Shown: piece by piece, positions 33,682-44,041 of the stretch
Numbering within the stretch: position 1 is the stretch's first letter
How the letters are laid out: the number at the start of each line of letters is the position of its first letter
From: Alphaproteobacteria bacterium
GTDB lineage: Bacteria > Pseudomonadota > Alphaproteobacteria > Rhizobiales > Xanthobacteraceae
Length of the DNA: 64,000 nt
Reading direction: 5' to 3'
Assembly (NCBI GenBank): GCA_037200445.1
Contig: JBBCGH010000001.1
Coordinates: 2,418,001 to 2,482,000 of the forward strand
Program-made: the position numbers and the translations under genes
The notes under the pieces: generated by a model
The model's database searches: none
Told to the model about the DNA's origin: nothing
The model's input: only the letters and a program-made list of their open reading frames with translations

Positions 33682-35178
33682 TCACTTCATCGTCGGAATG
33701 ACGAACTCCGTGCCTTCCTTGGTCCCGGAGGGCCAGCGCGCCGTCACGGTCTTGGTCTTGGTGTAGAAGCGCACCGAATCCGGTCCGTGCTGGTTGAGGT
33801 CGCCGAAGCCGGATCGCTTCCAGCCCCCGAACGTGTAGTAGGAGAGCGGCACCGGGATTGCGAAGTTCACGCCGACCATGCCGACCTGCACGCGCTCGGC
33901 GAAATCGCGCGCGGTGTCGCCGTCGCGGGTGAAGATCGCGACACCGTTGCCGTATTCGTGGTCGGACGGGAGCCGCACGGCTTCTGCGTAGTCCTTGGCG
34001 CGCACCACCGAGAGGACCGGCCCGAAGATCTCTTCCTTGTAGATCGTCATCTCCGGCGTCACGTTGTCGAACAGGCAGCCGCCGATGAAGTTGCCGTTCT
34101 CGTAACCTTGCAGCTTGAAGCCGCGGCCGTCGACCGCAAGCTTGGCGCCTTCCTTGACGCCGGTGTCGATGTAGCCGCGTACCTTGTTGAGCAAGTCGCG
34201 TGTCACCATCGGTCCGTAGTCGGCCTGCGGGTCGTTCGAGGTGCCGATCTTCAGGGCTTCGACGCGCGGGATCAGCTTTTCCATCAGCGCGTTCGCGGTT
34301 TTCTCGCCGACCGGCACCGCGACGGAAACCGCCATGCAGCGCTCCCCGGCCGAGCCGTACCCGGCGCCGATCAGGGCATCGACCGCCTGGCCCATGTCGG
34401 CGTCTGGCATCACGATCATGTGGTTCTTCGCGCCGCCAAAGCACTGCACGCGTTTCCCGTGCGCGCAGCCGGTCGCATAGATGTATTCGGCAATCGACGA
34501 TGAGCCCACGAACCCGATCGCCTTCACGCGCTCGTCTTTCAGGAGCGTATCCACCGCCTCCTTGTCGCCGTTCACGACATTGAAGATGCCGGGCGGCAAT
34601 CCCGCTTCGAGGAACAACTCGGCGATGCGCATCGGCACGGAAGGATCGCGCTCCGACGGCTTGAGGATGAAGGCATTGCCGCAGGCAATCGCCGGTGCGC
34701 ACTTCCACAATGGGATCATCGCAGGGAAATTGAACGGCGTGATGCCGGCGACGACGCCGAGGGGCTGGCGCATGGAGTAGAGGTCGATGCCGGGGCCGGC
34801 GCTTTCGCTGTATTCGCCCTTGAGCAGATGCGGGATGCCGCAGGCGAACTCGACCACCTCGACGCCGCGCTGGATGTCGCCCTTGGCGTCGGCCAGTACC
34901 TTGCCGTGCTCGGAGGAGAGGAGCTTTGCGAGGCTGTCGTTCTCCTTCGCGCAGAGCTCAAGGAATTTGAACATCACGCGCGCGCGGCGCTGCGGGTTGG
35001 TGGCGGCCCAGCCCGGCTGTGCGGCTTCGGCGTCGGCGATGGCCTTCTCGACCTCGGCTTTGCTCGCGAGCGCGACCTTGGCCTGGACCTCGCCGGTATT
35101 CGGGTTGAAGACGTCGCCGGTGCGCCCGGAGGCGCCTTTGACCTCTTTTCCGCCGATGAAATGTCCGATTTCGCGCAT
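33682..35178 (-). CDS. mmsA: CoA-acylating methylmalonate-semialdehyde dehydrogenase
   Basis: The 498-residue enzyme oxidises methylmalonate semialdehyde or malonate semialdehyde to propionyl- or acetyl-CoA, in valine, myo-inositol and beta-alanine breakdown. The ALDH fold is clear with TPFNFPAMIPLW, FVGSSSIAEYIY, FGGAKNHMIVMPDAD and the catalytic Cys in GERCMAVSVAVPVG, a sequence typical of MmsA rather than other ALDHs. I start at the ATG at 35178, seven bases after GGAG; a GTG one codon upstream is possible. It is not next to other valine or inositol genes here. Confidence 0.95.
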   Translation of the reverse strand: MREIGHFIGGKEVKGASGRTGDVFNPNTGEVQAKVALASKAEVEKAIADAEAAQPGWAATNPQRRARVMFKFLELCAKENDSLAKLLSSEHGKVLADAKGDIQRGVEVVEFACGIPHLLKGEYSESAGPGIDLYSMRQPLGVVAGITPFNFPAMIPLWKCAPAIACGNAFILKPSERDPSVPMRIAELFLEAGLPPGIFNVVNGDKEAVDTLLKDERVKAIGFVGSSSIAEYIYATGCAHGKRVQCFGGAKNHMIVMPDADMGQAVDALIGAGYGSAGERCMAVSVAVPVGEKTANALMEKLIPRVEALKIGTSNDPQADYGPMVTRDLLNKVRGYIDTGVKEGAKLAVDGRGFKLQGYENGNFIGGCLFDNVTPEMTIYKEEIFGPVLSVVRAKDYAEAVRLPSDHEYGNGVAIFTRDGDTARDFAERVQVGMVGVNFAIPVPLSYYTFGGWKRSGFGDLNQHGPDSVRFYTKTKTVTARWPSGTKEGTEFVIPTMK

Positions 35179-35376
35179 CACACTGCTCCGGCTCGCCGTC
35201 TTTTGTTTTTCCGAGGACCGACAGGTGTGATAGCGCAGCCAGCCGGAGCCGCAAAGGACGTATGTGCTTCAGCGCGATGCCGAGGGAACCGACGGGGCGG
35301 CTCCGGCGTTAGGTAAGTTGGCCTCGCGTTCTGAGGCGTCATTTCCCAAGCAAGGGCAGGATCTTAGCTCAATCTG

Positions 35377-37839
35377 ATGCGAGAGGACCTGCGCCCCGAA
35401 ACCACTGCCACGCACCCGGCCGGCGAAATGGCCGCGCGGGTCGCGGCGCATGACTGGTCGAAGACGCCGCTCGGTCCCCGCGAGCGATGGTCGGCAAGCC
35501 TCAAGATCATCGTCGCCACGATGATGGCCTCGCAATTTCCGATGGCGCTGCGCTGGGGTCCGCAGTTCGTCATCATCTACAACGACGGCTATCTGCCGAT
35601 CCTCGGCGAGAAGCATCCGGAGGCACTCGGGGCGCGTTTTCGCGAGGTCTGGCCCGAGGTGCAGGACCAGTTGGGATCGCTCCACCATGATCTGCTGTCC
35701 GGCAAACGTGACGCGATGTTCGCCGAGGACATGCTGCTGCGCATCCGCCGCCGTGGCGAGGCGACCGAGGAGGCATACTTCACGGTCAGCTACTCGCCGG
35801 TGCCGGACGAGACCGCGCCGACCGGCATCGGCGGCGTACTGATCACCGCGGTTGAAACCACCAAGCGCGTCTCTGCGGAGCGGGCGCTACGGGAGCGGGA
35901 AGCCGAGCTTGCGCGCGTACAGGAAATTGGACACGTCGGGGGCGTCGAGGTCTTTCTCACCGACGGTTTCAAGAACCGCCGCTCGCCCGAATACCTGAAG
36001 ATTCACGGGTTACCGCCGGAAGCCGTGAACGAGACACATGAGGATTGGGTTCGCCGCATCCATCCGGAGGACAGGGAGAAGAACGAGCAAGCCTTCATCC
36101 GTGCGGTTCGCGGCGATGCGCGCGAGTATCGCGCCGAGTACCGCATCATCCGTCCGAGCGACGGAGAGGTACGCTGGATTCAGGTGCGATCCGAGATCGA
36201 GCGCGACGCTGAAGGGCATCCGCTTCGTCTGGTCGGCGCGCATATCGACATCACCGAACGCAAGCGTGCCGAGCTTGCACTGCAGCGGCTCAACGAAACC
36301 CTCGAGCAGCAGGTCGCGGAGCGCACACGCGAGCGCGACCGGCTTTGGCGGGTCTCGGAAGATTTCATCGGGGTTGCCGATTTTTCCGACCACTGGGTCA
36401 ACGTCAATCCGGCGGCCACCGCAATTCTTGGCTGGAGCCGGGACGAGCTCCTCGGCATGCCGATTTCCAACCTCTGGCATCCGGACGACATCGGGACGAC
36501 GCTGTCTCAACGCGGGCAGCTGACCGAAGGAGGACGCACGGTCCGCTTCCAGAACCGCTACCGCCACAAGGACGGGACATACCGGTGGCTCGCATGGTCG
36601 TCGACCGCCGAGCAGGGCTGCATTTATGCCGTCGGCCGCGACGTCACCGCCGAGCGGAACGCAGCCGAAACGCTGCGCCGCACCGAAGAGCAGCTCCGGC
36701 AAGCCCAGAAAATGGAAGCGGTCGGCCAGCTCACCGGCGGCATCGCCCACGATTTCAACAATCTGCTGACCGGCGTGATCGGGTCGCTCGATCTGATGCA
36801 AAAGCGCATCGCGCAGGAGCGGTTTGCCGATGTGGAACGCTATGCAACGCTTGCGGCATCCTCGGCCAACCGTGCGGCGGCGCTGACCCATCGCCTGCTT
36901 GCCTTTGCGCGCCGCCAGCCGCTCGATCCGAAGCCGGTCAACGTCAATCAGCTCGTGCAATCGATCGAAGACCTGCTGCGCCGGACAATCGGCGAAACCA
37001 TCGAGCTCGACATCGTTGCGGCCGCGGGCCTGTGGGCTACATTCTGCGATCCGCACCAGCTGGAGAGCGCACTCCTCAATCTGGTGATCAACTCGCGCGA
37101 CGCGATGCCGGATGGCGGCAAGCTCACGATCGAGACCGCGAACGCTCCGCTCGACAATCTCTATCCATCCGATCCCCGCGATGTCACGCCGGGGCAGTAT
37201 GTGTGCCTCGCCGTGACCGATACCGGCGCCGGTATGTCGGAGGAGGTGCGCGAGCGTGCCTTCGATCCATTCTTCACCACCAAGCCGATGGGGCAGGGGA
37301 CCGGGCTTGGCCTTTCGATGGTCTACGGCTTCGCGCGCCAATCCGACGGCCACGTCCGCATCTATTCGGAGGTCGATGCCGGCACGACGGTGAAGCTCTA
37401 TCTTCCGCGCTATCGCGGTGCGGTCGAAGCCGCAGCGGCGAGCGGGACTGCCGAGGCCGCCGGAAAGGCCCAGGACGGCGAGACGGTGCTCGTCATCGAG
37501 GATGAGGACTCGGTGCGTGGGCTCGTGGTCGAAGTTCTGCACGACCTCGGCTACCGTGCGCTCGAAGCGCGCGATGGTCCTTCGGGCCTGAAGGTCCTGC
37601 AATCGCGCGAGCGCATCGATCTTTTGGTCAGCGACATCGGATTGCCCGGCATGAACGGGCGCCAGGTCGTCGAGGCGGCGCGCGAGACGCGCCCCGATCT
37701 TAAGGTTTTGTTCATCACCGGCTACGCCGAGAACGCCGCGATGTCGCACGGCTTCCTCGCGCCCGGCATGGAAATGGTGACAAAACCCTTCGCGGTCGAT
37801 GCCTTGGCGGCACGCATCCGCGAAATGATCGGCGCCTGA
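35377..37839 (+). CDS. PAS-domain hybrid histidine kinase with receiver domain
   Basis: The 820-residue protein has no TM segment and should be cytoplasmic. After an N-terminal region that resembles the PAS/GAF-like unit of blue-light or phytochrome-associated kinases ([26 protein letters not shown]), two further PAS domains lie at about 185-305 and 330-430, joined by a coiled coil. The kinase core has the phospho-acceptor IAHDFNN (His458), N-box [14 protein letters not shown]1 DTGAGM and [12 protein letters not shown]. The C-terminal receiver carries Asp753 (VSDIGLPG) and a KPF lysine near 803. No partner regulator is adjacent. It may sense light, redox or a ligand. Confidence 0.92.
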   Translation: MREDLRPETTATHPAGEMAARVAAHDWSKTPLGPRERWSASLKIIVATMMASQFPMALRWGPQFVIIYNDGYLPILGEKHPEALGARFREVWPEVQDQLGSLHHDLLSGKRDAMFAEDMLLRIRRRGEATEEAYFTVSYSPVPDETAPTGIGGVLITAVETTKRVSAERALREREAELARVQEIGHVGGVEVFLTDGFKNRRSPEYLKIHGLPPEAVNETHEDWVRRIHPEDREKNEQAFIRAVRGDAREYRAEYRIIRPSDGEVRWIQVRSEIERDAEGHPLRLVGAHIDITERKRAELALQRLNETLEQQVAERTRERDRLWRVSEDFIGVADFSDHWVNVNPAATAILGWSRDELLGMPISNLWHPDDIGTTLSQRGQLTEGGRTVRFQNRYRHKDGTYRWLAWSSTAEQGCIYAVGRDVTAERNAAETLRRTEEQLRQAQKMEAVGQLTGGIAHDFNNLLTGVIGSLDLMQKRIAQERFADVERYATLAASSANRAAALTHRLLAFARRQPLDPKPVNVNQLVQSIEDLLRRTIGETIELDIVAAAGLWATFCDPHQLESALLNLVINSRDAMPDGGKLTIETANAPLDNLYPSDPRDVTPGQYVCLAVTDTGAGMSEEVRERAFDPFFTTKPMGQGTGLGLSMVYGFARQSDGHVRIYSEVDAGTTVKLYLPRYRGAVEAAAASGTAEAAGKAQDGETVLVIEDEDSVRGLVVEVLHDLGYRALEARDGPSGLKVLQSRERIDLLVSDIGLPGMNGRQVVEAARETRPDLKVLFITGYAENAAMSHGFLAPGMEMVTKPFAVDALAARIREMIGA

Positions 37840-37953
37840 GCAACGCCTGCCCGCATAGTTCACGAGCCCTTAAGACCCGGCGCGCTAGGCTCGTTCATCG
37901 CGCCGGTGGGGATCGCGCGGGTTTGCGTAAAGCGTCGTGGGTCGGGGTCGTCG

Positions 37954-38727
37954 ATGGATATCTCTACCGGCATAGGCTTGATAGCCGGCGCGATTGTCGT
38001 GTGCACGCTCATCCTGTTGGGCGGCGACTTCCGGATGTTCTACGACGTCCACGCGATTATCGTGATCTTCGGCGGATCGACCGCCGCGACCCTGATCCGA
38101 TTTCCGATTGCGGCGATGCTGCATGGCCTGCCGCTCGGCATCAAATACGCGTTCACGATGCGCGCGACTGGAACGCGCGAACTGGTCGAAGAACTCGCCG
38201 GGATCGCGGAGATCGCGCGCAAGTCGGGGCCGGTCGGCCTCGAGAAAGTGGAGTCCGACGATCCGTTCCTCGCCAAGGGCATCCGGTTCGTCGCCGACGG
38301 TTACGATGCCGATTTCATCCGCGACAACCTCGAGCGCGACCGCGACAATTTCCTCACCCATCTCGACGAGGGCCAGAAGATTTACCGCGCCTACGGCGAC
38401 TGCGCGCCGGCCTTCGGCATGATCGGCACGCTGCTTGGCATGGTGCAGATGTTCGCCAACATGACCGATCCGTCCAAGCTCGGTCCGTTCATGGCGGTTG
38501 CGCTGCTTGCGACGCTGTACGGCGCGCTGGTGGCAAACCTGTTCTGCCTGCCGATCGCCGACAAGCTGCACGTGAAGCTGGTCGATGAGGAGGTCAATCG
38601 TACGCTGATCATCGACGGCATCCTGATGATCCGCGAATCCAAGAGTCCGACCCTGGTGCGCGAAATGCTGCTTGCGTATCTGCCGGAAAAGCACCGCCAC
38701 GACGAAGCCGAACTGGCGCCAGCCTGA
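37954..38727 (+). CDS. motA: Motility protein A (MotA/PomA type stator)
   Basis: The 257-residue inner-membrane protein has four TM helices, a cytoplasmic loop rich in charges (about 70-150, with the conserved DNFLTHLDEGQ), and the stator signature YGDCAPAFGMIGTLLGMV with the proline of TM3. It is PomA/MotP-like in length. With MotB it forms an ion-driven stator for the flagellar motor. I start at the ATG for MDISTGIGL; the upstream in-frame codons are a shadow. No flagellar genes are in this window, so this stator pair stands apart from them. motB follows after 27 bases. Confidence 0.9.
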   Translation: MDISTGIGLIAGAIVVCTLILLGGDFRMFYDVHAIIVIFGGSTAATLIRFPIAAMLHGLPLGIKYAFTMRATGTRELVEELAGIAEIARKSGPVGLEKVESDDPFLAKGIRFVADGYDADFIRDNLERDRDNFLTHLDEGQKIYRAYGDCAPAFGMIGTLLGMVQMFANMTDPSKLGPFMAVALLATLYGALVANLFCLPIADKLHVKLVDEEVNRTLIIDGILMIRESKSPTLVREMLLAYLPEKHRHDEAELAPA

Positions 38728-38754
38728 GCTTGCCTGTCCTGAAAGCGTAGCGTC

Positions 38755-39573
38755 ATGGCCAAGAAAAGAGGAGGTCACGCGGGCGGCCACGGCTGGTTCG
38801 TGACCTTCGCGGACCTCATGGGTCTGCTCTTGAGCTTCTTCGTGATGCTCGTCGCCTTCTCTTCGCAGGACAAGCAGAAGCTTCAGATCGTCGCCGGCTC
38901 GATGCGAGACGCCTTCGGCGTGCAGCAGGTCCGCTTCAACGGCATCATCGAGACCGACGGCCTCCCCACCAAGCCGACGCTCAAGAACGCCGCGCGCATC
39001 AACCCGGAAGATGCCTCGAACACGCCGGGCCCGAACGAGCCGGAACGGCAGAAGGAGGGCATCCAGGCCAGGGAGGACCGTGCGTTTGCCCTCGCGGCGG
39101 CGTCGTTGCGGCAGGCCATGCAGGAAATGCCGGAAATCTCCGAACTCTCCAAGCACATCATGATCGAGGAGAACGAGAACGGGTTGAACGTCCAGCTGAT
39201 CGATCAGGACGGCCGTTCCATGTTCCCGGATGGTGCCAAGGAACCCTATGAGCGAACGCGCCGCATCATCCAGAAACTGGCCGTTCCGCTGAAGGCGCTT
39301 CCCAACCGGATTTCCATCACCGGCCACACCGCGGCGAGCCGGGTTCCGCCCCGGCCGGGCTATGGCGCCTGGGAGTTGTCCGCCGACCGGGCCAATGCGG
39401 TACGTCAAATTCTCGAAGACGAGGGCCTGCCGACCTCCCACCTGTTCATGGTGGCCGGAAAGGCCGACAGTCAGCCGCTTTTTCCCGATGATCCGCAGAT
39501 CGCGGCCAATCGCCGCGTCACCATCACGCTGATGCGCGAAGCCCCCCCGTTGCCGGTCGGGTTCAAGCCATAA
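38755..39573 (+). CDS. motB: Motility protein B (MotB, OmpA-like)
   Basis: The 272-residue protein has a short cytoplasmic start, one TM helix with the proton-channel acid in WFVTFADLMGLLLSFFVML (Asp20), and a periplasmic OmpA-like peptidoglycan-binding domain (about 145-265) with ISITGHTAASR, ELSADRANAVRQIL and RRVTITLM. It anchors the MotA stator to the cell wall. The linker between the two parts is charged and long. Same operon as motA. Confidence 0.92.
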   Translation: MAKKRGGHAGGHGWFVTFADLMGLLLSFFVMLVAFSSQDKQKLQIVAGSMRDAFGVQQVRFNGIIETDGLPTKPTLKNAARINPEDASNTPGPNEPERQKEGIQAREDRAFALAAASLRQAMQEMPEISELSKHIMIEENENGLNVQLIDQDGRSMFPDGAKEPYERTRRIIQKLAVPLKALPNRISITGHTAASRVPPRPGYGAWELSADRANAVRQILEDEGLPTSHLFMVAGKADSQPLFPDDPQIAANRRVTITLMREAPPLPVGFKP

Positions 39574-39743
39574 CGGCCCGCGGGAGCCGGGTTCGCTGGA
39601 ACTGACGTTGCAATGTCGGTCAATTCGCTCTAACGAGCGCGCCGCCTATCTGGCGGCCCGCAGTTCCACCCCCATGTCCGGTCCATGCCTCGCGGTGTTA
39701 TAGAAAGCTTCCTGCATTTGCACTGCGGCTCGCCATCGGCCTC

Positions 39744-41660
39744 ATGAACCAAGTCGCCCGCGATATCGCTGTGCCAGCCGGCACGTCGGCCGAACCTGGC
39801 CACGCGCCGGTCAGCTTCTGGGCTTTGACGCTTGGCAGCGTCGGGGTCGTCTATGGCGACATCGGCACCAGCCCGCTCTACGCGTTCCGCGAGGCCGTTG
39901 TGGCGGCAAGCGAGTCCGGCACGATCACGCGCGAGATCGTGCTCGGCGTGATCTCCATGATCCTGTGGGCGCTGATCGTGGTGGTGACGATCAAGTACGT
40001 GCTGATCCTGCTGCGCGCCGACAACAACGGGGAGGGCGGCACGCTCTCGCTCACCGCGCTTGCCTTCCGCGCCATCGGCCGCCGCACGCCCATCGTGCTG
40101 ATGCTCGGAATCGTGGGAGCCGCGATGTTTCTCGGCGACTCGGTCATCACGCCGGCGATTTCGGTCCTCTCCGCCGTCGAAGGGTTGAAGCTGGCGATTC
40201 CGGCGTCCGAGCATTTCGTGGTGCCGCTCACCATCACGATCCTGATCGCGTTATTCGCGGTGCAGCGGCGCGGCACGGCGCGGGTCGCGTCCTTCTTCGG
40301 CCCGGTGATGGTTATCTGGTTCATCTGCATCGCAGTCGCCGGCCTCCTGCACATCACCGACGACCCGCACATTTTTGCGGCGATCAATCCCTACTACGCG
40401 GTCAGCTTTCTGGCGCAGCACGGCCACATCGGCCTGGTGACCCTGGGCGCGGTATTCCTGGCGGTGACCGGCGGAGAGGCGCTTTATGCGGACCTCGGGC
40501 ACTTCGGCCGGAAGTCGATCAAGACCGCCTGGTTCGGCCTGGTGCTGCCGGCGCTGATGCTCAACTACTTCGGACAGGGCGCCATGATCCTGCGCGATCC
40601 CACCGCCATCGCGAATCCGTTCTACAAGATGGTGCCCGAACTGTTCCTGCTGCCGATGGTGGTGCTCGCCACCGCCGCGACCGTGATCGCGAGCCAGGCG
40701 GTCATCACTGGCGCCTATTCGCTCACCTACCAGGCGATCCAGCTCGGCCTGTTGCCGCGGCTGGCCATCCTGCATACGTCCGCGGCCCATTTCGGGCAGA
40801 TCTACATTCCGCGCGTGAACACGGCGCTGCTCGCCGGTGTGCTGCTGCTGGTGGTGATGTTCCGCACCTCCAGCGCGCTCGCCTCGGCTTATGGAATCGC
40901 GGTGACGACCACCATGGTGGTCGACGGTCTCCTCGGCTTCATCGTGATCTGGAAGTTGTGGAAGTGGAAATGGTGGAGCGCGGCGTTGCTCATCGTGCCG
41001 CTGGTCGTGGTCGACACCACGTTCCTCGCCGCCAACCTGCTGAAGCTTTTCGAGGGCGCCTGGGCGCCGCTCCTATTCGGCTCCGCCATGGTGCTGCTGA
41101 TCGTCACCTGGCAGCGCGGCAGCCGCATCCTGGTGCAGAAAACGCGGCGGGTCGAGGTGCCGATCGATGCGCTGATCCGCAGCCTCGAGCGGAAGCCCCC
41201 GCACACCGTGCCCGGGACGGCGGTCTTCCTCACCAGCGATCCGGACTTCGCGCCCGCCTCGCTGTTGCACAATCTCAAGCACAACAAGGTGCTGCACCAG
41301 CACAACATCATCCTGACCATCGTCACGACCGATACGCCGCGCACGCGCGATGATGAGCGCGTCGAGATCACGCCGATCTCGGAACGTTTCACCCGCGTCG
41401 CGCTGCACTTCGGCTTCATGGAGGAGCCGAACGTGCCGAAGGCGCTCGCGCTGGCACGCAAAAAGGGGCTTGCCTTCGACATCATGTCGACGTCGTTCTT
41501 CCTGTCGCGACGCTCCCTCAAGGCGTCTGCGCAGTCCGGCATGCCGGCGTGGCAGGACCGGCTGTTCATCGGACTTGCGCGATCCGCGAATGATGCGACC
41601 GACTACTTCCAGATCCCGACCGGCCGGGTGGTCGAAGTCGGCACGCAGGTTGCCGTCTAG
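39744..41660 (+). CDS. kup: Potassium uptake protein Kup
   Basis: The 638-residue protein has twelve hydrophobic helices and the Kup/HAK start [21 protein letters not shown], then [15 protein letters not shown]-like, [17 protein letters not shown] and [14 protein letters not shown], followed by a cytoplasmic C-terminal domain of about 190 residues. It is a proton-coupled high-affinity K+ importer of the inner membrane. It is monocistronic. Confidence 0.96.
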   Translation: MNQVARDIAVPAGTSAEPGHAPVSFWALTLGSVGVVYGDIGTSPLYAFREAVVAASESGTITREIVLGVISMILWALIVVVTIKYVLILLRADNNGEGGTLSLTALAFRAIGRRTPIVLMLGIVGAAMFLGDSVITPAISVLSAVEGLKLAIPASEHFVVPLTITILIALFAVQRRGTARVASFFGPVMVIWFICIAVAGLLHITDDPHIFAAINPYYAVSFLAQHGHIGLVTLGAVFLAVTGGEALYADLGHFGRKSIKTAWFGLVLPALMLNYFGQGAMILRDPTAIANPFYKMVPELFLLPMVVLATAATVIASQAVITGAYSLTYQAIQLGLLPRLAILHTSAAHFGQIYIPRVNTALLAGVLLLVVMFRTSSALASAYGIAVTTTMVVDGLLGFIVIWKLWKWKWWSAALLIVPLVVVDTTFLAANLLKLFEGAWAPLLFGSAMVLLIVTWQRGSRILVQKTRRVEVPIDALIRSLERKPPHTVPGTAVFLTSDPDFAPASLLHNLKHNKVLHQHNIILTIVTTDTPRTRDDERVEITPISERFTRVALHFGFMEEPNVPKALALARKKGLAFDIMSTSFFLSRRSLKASAQSGMPAWQDRLFIGLARSANDATDYFQIPTGRVVEVGTQVAV

Positions 41661-41771
41661 GCCGCCTCAATCGCTTGCAAATTGGCCAGGCCGGATGACC
41701 GCCCCGCCACGTTGCGGTCTCGCCGTTCAAGCTGTAATGCACCGCAGCCGGTTTGCGTTAAGGAGTCCATC

Positions 41772-42098
41772 ATGGCTGGGCGCGAGAGCGTAGAAGACCT
41801 CTATCCGGAGGAGGTCGCCAAGGGGCTTGCCGAAGGTACGATCCTGCTCGTCGACGTGCGCGAGCCGAACGAGACCGACATCGAGCGTTATCCGGAAGCC
41901 GTCTACATGCCGATGTCGGAGTTCGATCCCTCCGCGCTGCCGGACCCGGGCGGAAAACGCATAGTCTTCGCCTGCCGCTCCGGCAACCGCTCGGTTTCGG
42001 CATCGCTGGTGGCGCAGAACGCAGGCCTGCCCTACACCGCGCACCTCGCCGGGGGCATCAAGGCCTGGAAGGAAGCGGGCCTGCCGACCGAGACATGA
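41772..42098 (+). CDS. Rhodanese-like domain protein
   Basis: The 108-residue protein is a single rhodanese domain with DVREPNETDIERYPEAVYMP and the active-site loop FACRSGNRSVSA, in which Cys accepts sulfur, and ends HLAGGIKAWKEAGLP. AAGGAG lies just ahead of the chosen ATG at 41772. The frame is open further upstream but without a ribosome binding site. It overlaps the aminotransferase gene as ATGA, so the two are made together. Confidence 0.9.
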   Translation: MAGRESVEDLYPEEVAKGLAEGTILLVDVREPNETDIERYPEAVYMPMSEFDPSALPDPGGKRIVFACRSGNRSVSASLVAQNAGLPYTAHLAGGIKAWKEAGLPTET

Positions 42099-43252
42099 AC
42101 TCCGTTTTCTCCAATCTGCCGGTCTCGGTGTTCGAGGTGATGTCGCGGCTTGCGCGCGAGCAGGACGCGGTCAATCTCGGCCAGGGCTTTCCTGACGGTC
42201 CGTTTCCCCAGGATGTGCTGGAGAAGGCGGCCCATGCGGTGGTCCATGGCTGGAACCAGTACCCGCCGATGATGGGCCTGCCCGAACTGCGCCAGGCGGT
42301 CGCCGCGCACTACAAGCACTGGCAGGACCTCGATTTCGACCCCGACAGCGAGATCATGATCACCTCCGGCGCGACCGAGGCGATCGCCGGCGCGCTGATG
42401 GCGCTGATCGAGCCGGGCGACGAGGTCGTGCTGTTCCAGCCGCTCTACGACGCGTACCTGCCGCTGGTGCAGCGGGCAGGCGGCGTGCCGCGCTTCGTGC
42501 GGCTGGAGCCGCCGCACTGGCGCTTCGATGAGGAGAAACTCGCCCGCGCCTTTACGCCGAAGACGAAGGTCGTGCTGTTCAACAATCCGCTCAATCCGTC
42601 CGCGACCGTGTTCCCGCGCGAAGATCTCGAGCTGCTGGCGCGCTACTGCGAGAAATTCGACGCCATCGCGATATGCGACGAGGTATGGGAGCACGTCATG
42701 TTCGACGGGCGCCAGCATGTCCCGCTGATCGCAATGCCCGGCATGCGCGAGCGCTGCGTCAAGATCGGCTCCGCGGGCAAGATCTTCTCGCTCACCGGCT
42801 GGAAGGTCGGGCTGGTCTGCGCCGCGCCGAACGTGCTGCGCGTTCTGGCAAAGGCGCACCAGTACATCACGTTCACCACGCCGCCGAACTTGCAGGCCGC
42901 GGTCGCCTATGGGCTCGGCAAGGCCGACGACTATTTCGAAGGGATGCGCCACGACCTGCAGCGCAGCCGGGACCGCTTCACCAAGGGACTGCGCGATCTT
43001 GGCTTCCCGGTGATCGAGGCGGAGGCGACCTATTTCGTCAATGTCGATCTCGCCTCGCTCGGCCTCAACGAGGACGATGAGACCTTCTGCAAGCGCCTCG
43101 TGCTCGAGCACAAGGTCGCCGCGATTCCGGTTTCGGCGTTCTATGCCAACGATCCGATCCGCTCGGTGGTGCGTTTCTGCTTCGCCAAGCGCGACGCGAC
43201 GCTCGATGCCGCGCTGGAGCGGCTCGGCGGCGCGCTCAAGCGGGCTGCGTAG
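42095..43252 (+). CDS. PLP-dependent class I aminotransferase
   Basis: The 385-residue aminotransferase has VNLGQGFPDGPFPQDVL, the PLP-contact segments TSGATEAIAGAL, FNNPLNPSATVF and DEVWEHV, and the lysine loop SAGKIFSLTGWKVG. It resembles the kynurenine/methionine aminotransferase branch (YbdL-like), which uses methionine, aromatic or glutamine-type substrates. The partner rhodanese could suggest sulfur amino acids such as methionine or cysteine sulfur handling, which is my inference. Confidence 0.92.
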   Translation: MNSVFSNLPVSVFEVMSRLAREQDAVNLGQGFPDGPFPQDVLEKAAHAVVHGWNQYPPMMGLPELRQAVAAHYKHWQDLDFDPDSEIMITSGATEAIAGALMALIEPGDEVVLFQPLYDAYLPLVQRAGGVPRFVRLEPPHWRFDEEKLARAFTPKTKVVLFNNPLNPSATVFPREDLELLARYCEKFDAIAICDEVWEHVMFDGRQHVPLIAMPGMRERCVKIGSAGKIFSLTGWKVGLVCAAPNVLRVLAKAHQYITFTTPPNLQAAVAYGLGKADDYFEGMRHDLQRSRDRFTKGLRDLGFPVIEAEATYFVNVDLASLGLNEDDETFCKRLVLEHKVAAIPVSAFYANDPIRSVVRFCFAKRDATLDAALERLGGALKRAA

Positions 43253-43286
43253 CTCTCAACCCTCGTCCCGAGGAGCACACCGCGGA

Positions 43287-43326
43287 CCTCATCCTGAGGA
43301 GCGCGAAGCGTGTCTCGAAGGATGGC
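43287..43326. repeat. CCTCATCCTGAGG dispersed repeat, copy 1
   Basis: The stretch CCTCATCCTGAGGAGCGCGA followed by GTGTCTCGAAGGATGG is a member of a repeat family found in many Bradyrhizobium-type genomes. It lies between the aminotransferase and the L,D-transpeptidase. Copies in the other orientation are at 48389 and 53453. Confidence 0.75.
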
Positions 43327-43430
43327 CCAGAACTCGGCGCAGCGTGCTTCACGGCAATTGTCTTCGCCCGGGAGAGACCGTAGCTTCTCCCAGTAGTGCC
43401 GCACGATTCACCGACAGATGGATAGAACTC

Positions 43431-44024
43431 GTGTTGAGACATCATGTTGCGACCCTGGCTGCGATCGCCGCCCTGCTTGGTCCCGTCTGTCTTGCGCAGG
43501 CCCAGTCCGACGAGCGGCAAGACCTGCTGCGCGGTGGCGCGCAGAAGAAGGGCATGTACAACATCCTTGGCTTCGACGGCACCGACTTCAGCCGCACCAC
43601 CGTGCGCTATGAAACCAAATACAAGCCGGGCACCATCGTCGTCGATACGGGGCAGCGGCGGCTCTATCTCATTCAGGACAGCGGCTCGGCGCTGCGCTAT
43701 GGCATCGGCGTGGGCCGGGCTGGCTTCCAGTGGAAGGGCACGCACAAGATCACCGCGAAAAAGGAAAATCCGGATTGGACGCCGCCGGCAGAGATGATTG
43801 CGCGTCAACCGGATGTGCCGAGGCGCATGAAGGGCGGTGATCCCATGAATCCGCTCGGCACGCACGCGATGTATCTTGGCAGCACGCTCTACCGGATCCA
43901 CGGCTCGCCCGATGCCGACTCGGTCGGCGAGGCGGAATCGTCCGGCTGCTTCCGGATGAGGAACGTGGACGTGGCAGACCTCTACAAGCGGGTGCCCGTC
44001 GGCACGACCGTCGTGGTGAAGTAA
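43431..44024 (+). CDS. L,D-transpeptidase (YkuD domain)
   Basis: The 197-residue product has a signal peptide (VATLAAIAALLGPVCLAQA) and a YkuD domain ending in RIHGSPDADSVGEAESSGCF RM-type sequence, with catalytic His and the Cys in SSGCFRM. Such enzymes form 3-3 cross-links in peptidoglycan or attach outer-membrane proteins to it, notably in Hyphomicrobiales. The GTG at 43431 gives the best signal peptide; the frame is open upstream through a repeat but that is unlikely to be coding. Convergent with a winged-helix gene, 17 bases between stops. Confidence 0.9.
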   Translation: MLRHHVATLAAIAALLGPVCLAQAQSDERQDLLRGGAQKKGMYNILGFDGTDFSRTTVRYETKYKPGTIVVDTGQRRLYLIQDSGSALRYGIGVGRAGFQWKGTHKITAKKENPDWTPPAEMIARQPDVPRRMKGGDPMNPLGTHAMYLGSTLYRIHGSPDADSVGEAESSGCFRMRNVDVADLYKRVPVGTTVVVK

Positions 44025-44041
44025 GAGGCCATGACCGCACA

